Of a stretch of DNA of 64,000 nt, positions 46,845 to 56,746 are shown piece by piece. A program made the translations under genes and the position numbers. Under the pieces are notes generated by a model. That model was given only the letters and a program-made list of their open reading frames with translations. It did no database searches and was not told where the DNA came from. How positions within the stretch are numbered: the first letter of the stretch is position 1; every line of letters starts with the position of its first letter. The stretch lies in contig JAUIMM010002011.1 of the NCBI GenBank assembly GCA_031769625.1, positions 186,001 to 250,000 on the forward strand. The letters run 5' to 3'. The DNA is from Taudactylus pleione. Its lineage: Eukaryota; Chordata; Amphibia; Anura; Myobatrachidae.

Positions 46845-48170
46845 GTCTGATTGACAAACGTACAGCCCAATCTACTTGTATCAGGCAATTCCAGTCTGGT
46901 ATTGTTCACATGAACTAAATAATGTTGCTCTAGCTAATATTGCCGTTTAACTAGTCCTACTGATATTCATTCTGATTATAAAGCTACTTGTTTATTATGT
47001 AGCTGATTTAGACATAAGTTCAGTTTCTTATATCTTCATTGGTTTCGATTATTGGGTATTTAGTCATGGTAATATTAATTCTTGCAATTATTGTGCTATA
47101 TTATTGTTTAACTATAGGATCCTATAGTAGAGCCTTCCTTTTTATGTTTACATAATTTTTAAATCTGATTACAATTAATTAACCATGTCTCCCTATTGTT
47201 ATAGATGAATGTGTTCACTGTGTCAATCCCGATCTGATGGGCCAGTAGTTTATTGTATATAAATGGACCAGGTTACTGTGCATTATATTAATAAACTTGA
47301 TTAAGTAAAATCTCACAATTTTTAATGTATCGTTGTGTATTTTTTTTGTTCCATGTGTCTGTATTAGTCACTTTCGTGATGTCCAGGTTTCATTTCTGAC
47401 TAGGACTGGTATCTTAATGTGCTTATTTATAATAGCCCACCAAAGTGGGTGTATTTTCAGACTGATGGGCTGAGTGACATAAATACAATAATCGTAATCT
47501 ACTTAAGAATTATTTTGGTATGTTACATCAAGAGTTTCATCTAAGCCTGTCTCACAGCATATTAATATGAGTTATTGGCTGTTTTGCTGATTATAACGGC
47601 AGCTGGCGGGGTGTTTCTTAAAATGGTAATGTGGTCCAAAGGGAGGAATATTTATTCTAGTGCATCAGGTATTTTTGGTTACTTTAATAGCAAGAAAGTT
47701 ATAATAGTTGCAATTGGTTGCAATTGGTATTGATTCATTTTTAATTGATCGACATCGAATAGATCAATGGGCGTATTCATTGTTACAATATAGATTTACT
47801 AAGCTTGGTATGGATCCTTATATAAAAGGTTTTTTGGTTAGAAAAAATGTTGTACTGCATAGTCACCATGTTTATTGTGGGGGAGGAGGAGAAGCAGAGA
47901 ATATGTATATAAAAAATGTTTACCTGATCGGGTACATATAGAGGTTGATAACCTATAAATACATAATATAACTTAGTTATTGTAGGTTATAGTTATAGTG
48001 TAAGGTGAATAATTGTGTGAAAATGAAAAGCAAGAAAAAACAGAAAGAAGTGGACACATTATGTATTATATTGTCACTTACATGATGTGGTTGAATTGTG
48101 CTTGAATAATTGAAAGTTATAAAGCTGGGTGAATTGTGAATGTGCTGTGGGGATCGATATGAATGACCAC
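46845..48170. other. No gene seen
   Basis: AT-rich sequence. An open frame at 47708-47941 has no family signature and is not called. Confidence 0.45.
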
Positions 48171-48180
48171 TGGACCTATG

Positions 48181-48700
48181 CCCGGCGGTTCAAATCCCGA
48201 CACTGCAACACCGACAGGAGTGAAAATCCTGATCAGTAAGTATTATAACTAAACCTATCCCTTTCCCCCCCTAACTTTAATCCTCCCTTAGGGGTGCCTA
48301 ACCCTAACCTCCCCCCTAGTGCCTAACCCTAACCCCCCCTGTAAGTGCTTACACCTAACCCCCCCATCCCCGTAGCCTAAACCTAAGTCTCCCAGGGGGG
48401 TGCCTAACCTTAACCTCTCCCCCGGGGGTGCCTAACCCCCCTTTCTCTAGCCTAACCCTAACCCACCCGGGGGATGCCTAACCCTAAGTCCCCCCGGGAG
48501 CCCTGAAATGCAATCCTCGCCCTGTCCGCGCCCGCCGCCCGGCTTACCTTAGTTTGGTATGCCGGGCGTCGGGCTCCCGGCGTAGGGATAATGATAAGCA
48601 TTGGAATTTCGACGCCTATCATTAGTCCCCTGTCAGGATTATACAGTCGGGAAGCCGGCGGTTGGCATTTAGACCGTTGGCTTCCTGACTGCATCCCGTG
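48181..48700. mobile_element. MITE-like element with CCGGCGG ends and CCTAACCCTAA interior
   Basis: The left part has GCCCGGCGGTTCAAATCCCG; the right part has GAAGCCGGCGGTTGGCATTT. The interior from about 48250 to 48500 consists of irregular TGCCTAACCCTAACC units separated by C runs. It is related in plan to 33416-33745. Ends are not fixed by a target duplication. Confidence 0.5.
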
Positions 48701-49034
48701 CTATGCACGTGATGATTAAGTGCATTAATTAGGAAAACAAAAAATGCATTGTGCATAAGTGTGTGATAATACCTAATAATACAAGTTAGATATGAAAAAG
48801 TGTTTATATGTATGTATAAGCATATCTTTAAATGTGAATACAATGAATATAGTAAGTTCCATAAACTGGAAAGTTGTATTGCGATCCTATTTCTTTTACT
48901 AAAAAGTTTGATTATATATAAATAAGAACTAGTGTTATGAATTATTTCCGATTGAGAAATGTTCCAAAATATATAAATTCATTTAATCCTTGTGGACTGT
49001 GTTTAGATTAAATGTCCATAGACTTTCTTTTTTT

Positions 49035-49712
49035 AGTAATTAATTCGTAATGTCCCCTCCCCTAATCTCCAAAGAGATCTTTTCTAAACCATATGCTTTT
49101 CCTGATACCAATTCCTGATATGAACCATTGTGGTACTTATTGAAGTGTCTGGCAACTGAGGTGATTTTTTTGAATTTTTGAAGATCTGTTTTGGCAACAT
49201 GTTCAAAAATACATTGCTTTAATGGTCTTTTGGTCATGCCTACATATTTTAGGAGGCATGGACATTCCAAACGGTAGATGACAATTGATGGATTGTTGGA
49301 TCTTGTGTGATTTCCCATATCTGTCTATTACTGTTTCTTTTTTTGTCATGTTTACAATGTCCACATGGGAACAAACCTTTCTGTATATGCCTTTTGCGCT
49401 GAGTTTTGGTAAAATGGCTCTGTATTAGCATGTCATTCAAATTAGTAGCTCTTCTTGAACTAATCAGAACTGAAGCCTCTAGATGTTGTTTCAAATCCTT
49501 GTCCAACATCAGGATGGACCAATGTTTTTGCAGTATTGATTTGAGGGTTTTCCACTCATTGCTGTAGTTATGTATAAATCGAATGGTGTTTTTGTTGGAC
49601 TTTCTCAAATTTTTGGGAAAGTTTAAAGTATCCCTATCTTGTTTTGAAATTATGTAGCTAACATATTTGAGAGTTTACTGTATCCTCTTTTTATGAGTCT
49701 ATTAGTAAGTTC
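49035..49712 (-). pseudogene. Penelope-like element, linker and GIY-YIG endonuclease part
   Basis: Minus strand. Reading from the break at 49717, short frames continue the RT-side reading (a segment with DELTNRLIKRGYSKLSN). Next is a linker with SILQKHWSILMLDKDL, SSRRATNLNDML and FPCGHCKH, then the GIY-YIG nuclease with VIYRLECPC and KYVGMTKRPLKQ. The catalytic arginine expected before IFEH is a cysteine here (QCIFEH), so the nuclease is probably dead. In Penelope-like elements this nuclease nicks target DNA for reverse transcription. The element is cut in two by the LTR retrotransposon at 49718-56741. Confidence 0.85.
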
Positions 49713-49717
49713 ATCAC

Positions 49718-50831
49718 TGTCACACCTGAGACTGGAGTAGGAGACGTAGAGGGCCTAGGTTGTGGGAGGAAGCGGAGACGAGGGGCCTGGATATATGTTC
49801 TCCTCATCCACAGGTCTTGAGTGTTGGCGAGACCTGGGCAAAGGTGCGGAATCTAACCCACAGGATGGTGTTCGCCAGTGACCCCCCCAATTGGTATTTG
49901 GGCTTAGCCCGTGAGCAGGTCGTGGTCCTTTGACCAGGTACCCAAGCCCTGCGGGAATAGAGACACAACACCCGTGGCCCTGAGAGGTGCCTAGATAGGC
50001 ACTAGCAATACCCTAACCGTACAATAACTATATCTTGACACGTAGATCAAATATCAATAAGAAGTGGAGACTCACGGTTACCTGAGAAATCACCAGAGAT
50101 AGCAGGCACACAGGTAGGGATGGTGTACACTGCTGCACGGATATTCAACAGAGACGGGAGGCACACAGGTAGAGATGGTATTCACTGCTGCACGGATATT
50201 CACCAGAGACGGGAGGCACACAGGTGGAGATGGTATACACTGCTGCGCGGATATTCACCAGAGACGGGAGGCACACAGGTGGAGATGGTATACACTGCTG
50301 CACGGATATTCACCAGAGACGGGAGGCACACAGGTAGAGATGGTATACACTGCTGCACGGATATTCACCAGAGACAGGAGGCACACAGGTAGAGATGGTA
50401 TACACTCTGCTGCACGGATGTTACTAGAGACGGGAGGCACACAGGTAGAGATGATAACACAGCTGCTGTAAGGAAGGTTAGGAACCTGGACCGGGAACTC
50501 ACTAAAGCACGCTATGAGACAACCGTTGTTCAGGCAACTTCCTGTAACCTGTGGAACAGTTATATACCCAGGGGAACCCTTTGATAGATGCACAGCATCA
50601 GCTGATCACTCACCTATCCTGGAAAGAAGATACTGTCACATGGGCCGACTGTCATGGCGGCGCCCATGTCCGGAATTGCGATGCCAGACACCAGCCCACC
50701 AGGAAGCCACTGCATGCGGGGAGAATACTCAGCTTCTCCCCCGCCGCCGCGCCAGCTGCCCGACCACCCAGGATGACAGGAGAAGCCGGCTGCGCGGCAA
50801 GCGGGAGCCGATCCCCGGCTGAGCCCTGACA
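49718..50831 (-). repeat. 3' LTR of element 2 (short minisatellite)
   Basis: 1,114 bp. It is homologous to 55133-56741 except for fewer copies of the internal 55-bp unit (about 7 here). Ends TGTCAC and CTGACA on the plus strand are complementary TG/CA-type termini. Confidence 0.95.
50090..50460. repeat. 55-bp minisatellite in the 3' LTR of element 2
   Basis: About seven units recognised by GGGAGGCACACAGGT and GATGGTATACACTGCTGCAC at 55-bp steps; the first unit is diverged. Confidence 0.95.
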
Positions 50832-51045
50832 GTACCCCCCCCTTTCAGGGTGGGCACTGAACACCCATCAGGCTTATCTGGAAATCTCCTATGAAAACTC
50901 TGGATTAGTTGCGGAGCGTGCACATCAGAGGCTTTGATCCAGGCCCTTTCCTCAGGGCCGTAGCCCTTCCAATCAATGAGATATTGAAGGGAGTTAAACC
51001 TGTGCGGAGAATCTAGGATCCTCTCCACCTCAAATTCAGTGCCTT
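50729..51045 (-). pseudogene. C-terminal chromodomain of element 2
   Basis: A minus-strand frame with [27 protein letters not shown] and [12 protein letters not shown] forms a chromodomain without internal stops. It is in a different frame from the integrase segment upstream, so a frameshift separates them. Confidence 0.85.
50835..50846 (-). promoter_or_regulatory. Polypurine tract of element 2
   Basis: On the minus strand a run of GAAAGGGGGGGG-type purines ends 3 bp before the 3' LTR, the expected primer for plus-strand DNA. Confidence 0.75.
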
Positions 51046-51788
51046 GTAACGTCTTAACTTGAGGTCATTTAGGAGAACAATTCTGAAAACGATTGAGCAC
51101 CAGAGGTCATAAAAGAGAAACGTGAAAAGTGTTTGAAATCTTCATTTGAGGAGGAAGTTCCAATTTATAAAAGTTACTGGACTGATTACCTTAAGGACAC
51201 GATATGGCCCAATAAAACGTGGGGCGAGTTTCATGGACGGTACTCTTAACCGAATATTCTCAATAGTCTCTCAATAGTCTCAAGAGAATTGTCTCAACAG
51301 TGGAACGGCCAAACGTCTCCTGTCCGCAAATTTCTTGTAATTTTTTGAAGATTGCTTTAATGATTTATGAATTTTACTCCACAAAATTGAAAAGGATTGT
51401 ATATCTTGGTTCACAGCCGGAACATCCATAGATGGAAGCTTTTGGAAATCTGGAACTCGTGGGTGTCTACCAAAAACCGTAAAAAAAGGAGTGGATTTAG
51501 AGGAAGAATGGTATTTAAAATTATGAGAAAACTCTGCCCAGGGTAGGAGGTCCACCCAATCATCCTGGGAAGATGACACAAAGAGCCTAATGAAGGTCTC
51601 CAGCTCTTGATTGACCCTTTCCGTTTGACCATTCAACTGTGGGTGGAAGGCCGAGGAAAAGTTCAGTTTGATTCCACAAGTATTACATAGGGCTCTCCAG
51701 AATTTGGCTATAAATTGAACGCCTCGATCAGAGACTATTTCCTTTGGGAGACCGTGTAATCTGAAGATGTCTCGAATAAAAATTTTTA
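51046..51788 (-). pseudogene. Integrase core and tail of element 2
   Basis: Minus strand. After a frameshift near 51788 in an A/T run, the frame reads the second DDE aspartate (VSDRGVQF) and the glutamate (QTERVNQELE), then LPWAEFSHNFKYHSSSK. It runs to a stop at 51280. The stretch 51046-51279 continues the tail in other frames and lacks the VWLSTRNL part seen in element 1, pointing to a deletion. Confidence 0.85.
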
Positions 51789-52515
51789 GCTAATTGAGGG
51801 GCTGAAGGAAGGCCAACCAGCGGGATAAAATGTGCCATTTTAGAAAAGCGATCCACGACCACCCATACTATGTTATGCCCTTTGCACTGAGGTAATTCAG
51901 AAATGAAATCCATTGAGATGTGGGTCCATGGAGCAGCTGGAATAGATAAGGGACGTAGAGGACCAACCACCTTTCTACGTGGAGTCTTATGTTGGGCGCA
52001 TTTAATACAGGACAGGACAAACTCCATGACATCCTTCTTCATGGTAGGCCACCAGTAAGATCGAAGTAAGAACTGGTAGGTTTTGGTGATTCCAGTGTGA
52101 CCTGCGAACAAGGATGCATGAGCCCAAACCAGTAGTTTTTTGCGTAAATTAGGAGGTACAAAATTTTTTCCAGGTGGTAGAGACACTACTTTAGTAGGAG
52201 CAAACACAATTGGGTTCAAAATGGGACGAACTTGAGAACACTCCTCCTCCTCCTCCAACTTAGTCATAAAAGAGCGAGATAATGCATCGGCTTTTTTGTT
52301 CAACACACCTGGACGAAACTGAAGTTTTAAATTAAACCTAGAAAAGAAAAGTGACCATCGTGCCTGCCTGGCATTCAACTGGTGTGCAGTTTGCAGATAG
52401 ATCAGATTCTTATGGTCTGTAATAATCGTGACAGGAAATTTAGCCCCTTTAAGAAGATACCGCCATTCCTCCAAGGCCAAACGCATAGTTAAAAATTCTT
52501 GGTCGCCTATAATTC
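51789..52515 (-). pseudogene. RNase H end and integrase N-terminus of element 2
   Basis: Minus-strand frame with IGDQEFLTMRLALEEWRYLL, ITDHKNLIYL and LNKKADALSRS (RNase H). The HHCC finger follows (WAHASLFAGHTG, LSCIKCAQH) and the first DDE aspartate in SMDFISELP. It leaves frame near 51788. Confidence 0.88.
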
Positions 52516-53358
52516 CTTTCTGCAGGAGAAAATTTACAGAAGAAAAATCCACAGGGATGAGTCTTCCCATCTTCAGCAGTCTGAGATAATACCGCCCCTA
52601 CTCCAACAGAGGATGCATCCACCTCCACAATGAACGGTTTGTCTATTCGAGGCTGGCAGAGGATTGGAGCTCTAGAAAAGGCTTTTTTTAGGTTTTGAAA
52701 GGCTTGTACTGCTGGTACAGACCATTTAGAAGGATTGGCTCCTTTCCTTGTGAGGGAGGTAGTGGGTGCTACCAGTGTAGAAAAATGTGGAATAAATCTC
52801 CTATAATAGTTCGCGAATCCTAAGAAACGCTGAGTACCTTTTAAAGAAGTAGGCAGGGGCCACTCCGAGATTGCTTTTAGTTTATCAGGATCCATCTGGA
52901 GACTCCTCCCGGAGATTATATGACCCAAAAAAGGTACCGAAGTTTGATTAAACATACATTTGGATAGTTTTCCAAAGAGATGATGAGGACGAAGGCGAGA
53001 CAATACCTCCCATACATGAAGACGATGGCTCTGTAAATCTCTGGAAAAAATTAAGATGTCATCGAGATAAATCACAACAAATTTATGAAGAATATCCCGG
53101 AAGACCTCGTTGACATAACCTTGAAAAATAGCTGGTGCATTGCAAAGACCGAAGGGCATTACAAGGTACTCGAAGTGCCCGTCTCTGGTATTGAACGCGG
53201 TCTTCCACTCATCCCCCGCTTTAATTCGAATCAAGTTATACGCGCCACGTAGATCCAGCTTGGTTAAGGAACTGAGCCCCTTGGACTTTGTCAAAAAGTT
53301 CTGAAATTACAGGTAAGGGGTACCGATTCTTTATGGTGATCTGATTTAAGCCTCGCTA
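52510..53358 (-). pseudogene. Reverse transcriptase palm of element 2
   Basis: Minus strand. After TAG at 53356-53358 (following GGLRPCID) a short frame with NRYPLPVISELFD continues to about 53280. There the frame shifts into one with TKLDLRGAYN, LVMPFGLCNAP and the catalytic VIYLDDILIFS (YLDD at 53058-53069). The RNase H start VEVDASSVGVGAVLS follows, and the frame shifts again near 52510 after SPAERNY. Confidence 0.9.
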
Positions 53359-54182
53359 ATCTATGCAAGGACGGAGTCCTCCATCCTTTTTCCCTACAAA
53401 AAAGAAACCTGCCCCTGCAGGAGAAGAAGAGGGCCGAATGAACCCTTTAGCAAGGTTTTCCTTAATGTATTCTACCATGGCCGCGGTCTCTGGCACGGAC
53501 AAGGGGTAAACACGTGGAGGACTTTTCCCGGCAAGTAAATCAATAGCGCAATCCCATGGTCGATGCGGAGGAAGTTCATCTGCGGCTTGTTCACAGAATA
53601 CGTCAGCAAACTCTTGATAAGCCTCGGGCAACCCCGGCTGGGGGGGTGTCTTGGAGACTCAGGACGGAGGAACTTCTTAGCTGGGTTGGAAACCGTTGCT
53701 TGGTTACATACTGGATTGCCCTTGGTCAAACAATTTTGAAAACAATGTGAGCCCCAGGATAGGATTTGCATAGCATCCCAGTTGAAGACAGGATTGTGTT
53801 TTTTCAACCAGGGCAATCCTAATACCAGCTCATAGGAGGATTCGGGTAATACAAAAAATTCTAGCATTTCCTGATGTAAGCATCCAACTCGGACAGTCAC
53901 AGGATAAGAGAGCGAAGAAATGGGTAGCCCCACCAGAGTTTTACCATCTAGACCGGACAGTAACAATTTATTAGGTAGGGGAACGACTGGAACAGCCAAA
54001 GTGTGAATCAATTTCTCTGCAATAAAATTACCAGCGGCTCCAGAATCAATTAAAGCATGGACCTTTCTTGTCCTGGACTTATGGGAAAGCGAAACTACTA
54101 GAAGACTTTCTGATAATTGGGATGGCTTGAGAATGACCCCCAATTGAATGCTCCCTACTTCAGTCAGGGTCTCGCATTTCCC
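53359..54182 (-). pseudogene. Protease and start of reverse transcriptase of element 2
   Basis: Minus strand, -1 frame relative to gag. It contains the protease active site ALIDSGAAGNFI, LVLGLPWLKKHNP, and the spacer to RT. A frameshift falls in a run of seven C (plus-strand G, 53640-53646). After it the frame with [12 protein letters not shown] and [13 protein letters not shown] runs to the TAG at 53356. Confidence 0.9.
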
Positions 54183-55117
54183 GCAAGTAGAGGACAATTC
54201 TTCAGAATGTGGTTAGGTGCAGCGCAATAAATACACAGCTTATTTTGGAAGCGTCTATTGCGCTCTGCCGGGGTGAGTTTATTTCTATTGACCTGCATCG
54301 GTTCCTCTTCACTAGCTGAGGTGGGCATAGGCGGATTGGCGGCAGAAGAACGAGCTGGTAGGCGTTCGCCTCTTCCCCTACTAGCCCACCTTTCCCGGTG
54401 ACGAAGATCAATTTTGATACAGAGAGAGATAACATCAGGGAAGGATTCTGGCAAATCTCTGGAGGCAAGTTCATCCTTCATCCTCTCAGAGAGTCCATGA
54501 AGGAAGGACGCCTTAAGAGCTTCCTCGTTCCATTTTAATTCCGATGCCAGGGTCTGAAACTGGACTACATACTGCCCTACGGATCGTGTACCCTGACGCA
54601 CACGGAGAAGATCAGAAGATGCAGATGCAGTACGGCCTGGCTCATCAAAAATTCTCTTAAATGCTAAAACGAATTCCTTGTAAGTAGATACGATGGGGTC
54701 GGCCCGTTCCCATAGAGGGGAGACCCAGTCTAATGCTGCTCCTGTTAACAGTGATATAACATATGCCACTTTTGCCCGAGACGTGGGAAAATTCTGGGGA
54801 AGGCACTCAAATTGGATCTCACATTGGTAAATGAATCCGCGGCACCACCTGGGATCATCGTCAAACCTTTCTGGAGTAGCTAACTGGAGTCGGGGTTTGG
54901 GGGTAGGAGCCACCAGTTGAGGTACTGATGGAGGAGGTTCGGGAGCTGTAGCCGGAGGAGCCGGAAGAATAGAGGCCAACGTGGTTTGAATAGAAACCAG
55001 TTGCCTCGAGAGCTCCTGTAAATACTGAGCCACTTGTTGTTGGGCCGCCTCTTGGTTGTCCATCCGAGAGGTCAACTCTTGTAGAGACCCAGTACCTTGG
55101 GATCCTGCAGCCTCCAT
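54164..55117 (-). CDS. Gag polyprotein of element 2
   Basis: An intact 317-residue frame starts at ATG 55117-55115, 2 bp past the primer-binding site, and ends at TGA 54166-54164. It encodes an N-terminal region with many glutamines and leucines (QEAAQQQVAQYLQELSRQL, probably coiled coil) and a proline-rich stretch. The capsid core follows (LDWVSPLWERADP, KRIFDEPGRT), and a C-terminal zinc knuckle CIYCAAPNHILKNC (C-2-C-4-H-4-C). It resembles Gag of element 1 along its whole length and the sushi-derived RTL/PEG10 group of vertebrates. It overlaps pol and would be expressed alone or, after a -1 shift, fused to pol. Confidence 0.9.
   Translation of the reverse strand: MEAAGSQGTGSLQELTSRMDNQEAAQQQVAQYLQELSRQLVSIQTTLASILPAPPATAPEPPPSVPQLVAPTPKPRLQLATPERFDDDPRWCRGFIYQCEIQFECLPQNFPTSRAKVAYVISLLTGAALDWVSPLWERADPIVSTYKEFVLAFKRIFDEPGRTASASSDLLRVRQGTRSVGQYVVQFQTLASELKWNEEALKASFLHGLSERMKDELASRDLPESFPDVISLCIKIDLRHRERWASRGRGERLPARSSAANPPMPTSASEEEPMQVNRNKLTPAERNRRFQNKLCIYCAAPNHILKNCPLLAGNARP
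54176..54182 (-). promoter_or_regulatory. GGGAAAT slippery heptamer for -1 frameshifting
   Basis: On the minus strand the gag codons read G-GGA-AAT, an X-XXY-YYZ heptamer, 10 bp before the gag stop. Slipping back one base reads GGG-AAA and enters the open protease frame. GGGAAAC at the same place is the known shift site of the sushi-derived gene PEG10. The corresponding site in element 1 is AGGAAAT. Confidence 0.8.
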
Positions 55118-55119
55118 TG

Positions 55120-55130
55120 TGCCTGAACAA
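55120..55130 (-). promoter_or_regulatory. Self-priming primer-binding site of element 2
   Basis: On the minus strand TTGTTCAGGCA begins 2 bp after the 5' LTR. It is complementary over all 11 bases to TGCCTGAACAA at the predicted transcript start (56447-56437). Confidence 0.8.
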
Positions 55131-55509
55131 ACTGTCATGCCTGAGACTGGAGTAGGAGACGTAGAGGGCCTAGGTTGTGGGAGGAAGCAGAAACGAGGGG
55201 CCTGGATATATGTTCTCCTCATCCACAGGTCTTGAATGTTGGCGAGACCTGGGCAAAGGTGCGGAATCTAACCCACAGGATGGTGTTCGCCAGTGACTCC
55301 CCAATTGGGATTTGGGCTTAGCTGCACCCCGTGAGCAGGTCGCGGTCCTTTGACCAGGTACCCAAGCCCTGCGGGAATAGAGACACAACACCCATGGCCC
55401 TGAGAGGTGCCTAGATAGGCACTAGCAATACCCTAACCGTACAATAACTATATCTTGACACGTAGATCAAATATCAATAAGTTCAAGTGGAGACTCACGG
55501 TTACTTGAG

Positions 55510-56362
55510 AAATCACCAGAGATAGCAGGCACACAGGTAGGGATGGTGTACACTGCTGCACGGATATTCACCAGAGACGGGAGGCACACAGGTAGAGATG
55601 GTATTCACTGCTGCACGGATATTCACCAGAGACGGGAGGCACACAGGTGGAGATGGTATACACTGCTGCACGGATATTCACCAGAGACGGGAGGCACACA
55701 GGTAGAGATGGTATACACTGCTGCACGGATATTCACCAGAGACGGGAGGCACACAGGTAGAGATGGTATACACTGCTGCACGGATATTCACCAGAAACGG
55801 GAGGCACACAGGTAGAGATGGAATACACTGCTGCACGGATATAAACCAGAGACGGGAGGCACACAGGTAGAGATGGTATACACTGCTGCACGGATGTTAC
55901 AGAGGCGGGAGGCACACAGGTGGAGATGGTATACACTGCGGCACTGATATTCACCAGAGATGGGAGGCACACAGGTAGAGATGGTATACACTGCTGCATG
56001 GATATTCACCAGAGACGGGAGGCACACAGGTAGAGATGGTATACACTGCTGCACGGATATTCACCAGAGACGGGAGGCACACAGGTAGAGATGGTATTCA
56101 CTGCTGCACGGATGTTACTAGAGACGGGAGGCACACAGGTGGAGATGGTATACACTGCGGCACAGATATTCACCAGAGATGGGAGGCACACAGGTAGAGA
56201 TGGTATACACTGCTGCACGGATATTCACCAGAGACGGGAGGCACACAGGTAGAGATGGTATACACTGCTGCACGGATATTCACCAGAGACGGGAGGCACA
56301 CAGGTAGAGATGGTATACACTGCTGCACGGATGTTAATAGAGACGGGAGGCACACAGGTAGA
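55510..56362. repeat. 55-bp minisatellite in the 5' LTR of element 2
   Basis: About sixteen units marked by GGGAGGCACACAGG, with scattered variants such as GATGTTACTAGAG in place of GATATTCACCAGAG. It lies downstream of the predicted start, so it would be in the transcript leader. Long open frames through it are repeat artefacts. Confidence 0.95.
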
Positions 56363-56436
56363 TGATAACACAGCTGCTGGAAGGAAGGTTAGGAACCTGG
56401 ACCGGGAACTCACTAAAGCACGCTATGAGACAACCG

Positions 56437-56477
56437 TTGTTCAGGCAACTTCCTGTAACCTGTGGAACAGTTATATA
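56437..56477 (-). promoter_or_regulatory. TATA box and predicted transcript start of element 2
   Basis: On the minus strand TATATAAC starts at 56477 and TGCCTGAACAA starts at 56447, a spacing of 30 bp identical to that of element 1. Confidence 0.7.
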
Positions 56478-56746
56478 CCCAGGGGAACCCTTTGATAGAT
56501 GCACAGCATCAGCTGATCACTCACCTATCCTGGGAAGAAGATACTGTCACATGGGCCGACTGTCATGGCGGCGCCCATGTCCGGAATTGCGATGCCAGAC
56601 ACCAGCCCACCAGGAAGCCACTGCATGCGGGGAGAATACTCAGCTTCTCCCCCGCCGCCGCGCCAGCTGCCCGACCACCCAGGATGACAGGGGAAGCCGG
56701 CGGCGCGGTAAGCGGGAGCCGATCCCCGCTGAGCCCTGACAATCAC

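Larger units (their letters stand above)
49718..56741 (-). mobile_element. Sushi-like Ty3/gypsy LTR retrotransposon 2 (chromovirus), minus strand
   Basis: A 7,024-bp element inserted in a Penelope-like element with the 5-bp duplication ATCAC (49713-49717 and 56742-56746). On the minus strand the LTR starts TGTCAGGG and ends with GTGACA/ATGACA. It has gag, a -1 frameshift site, protease, RT, RNase H, integrase and chromodomain, homologous throughout to element 1 but clearly a different lineage. It is disrupted by about five frameshifts and a stop in pol. Gag is intact. Confidence 0.95.
55133..56741 (-). repeat. 5' LTR of element 2 (long minisatellite)
   Basis: 1,609 bp. On the minus strand it has a TATATAAC box beginning at 56477 and the predicted start 30 bp later at 56447. 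It differs from the 3' LTR mainly by nine extra 55-bp units (495 bp). Confidence 0.95.

Noticed and set aside
47708..47941. 77-codon open frame
   Set aside because: No family motif, AT-rich, no splice or start context. Treated as chance.
50120..50471. Open frames through the 55-bp minisatellite, in several frames and on both strands (also 55543-56413)
   Set aside because: They are a by-product of a repeat lacking stops; identical peptides occur in several frames and no family signature is present.
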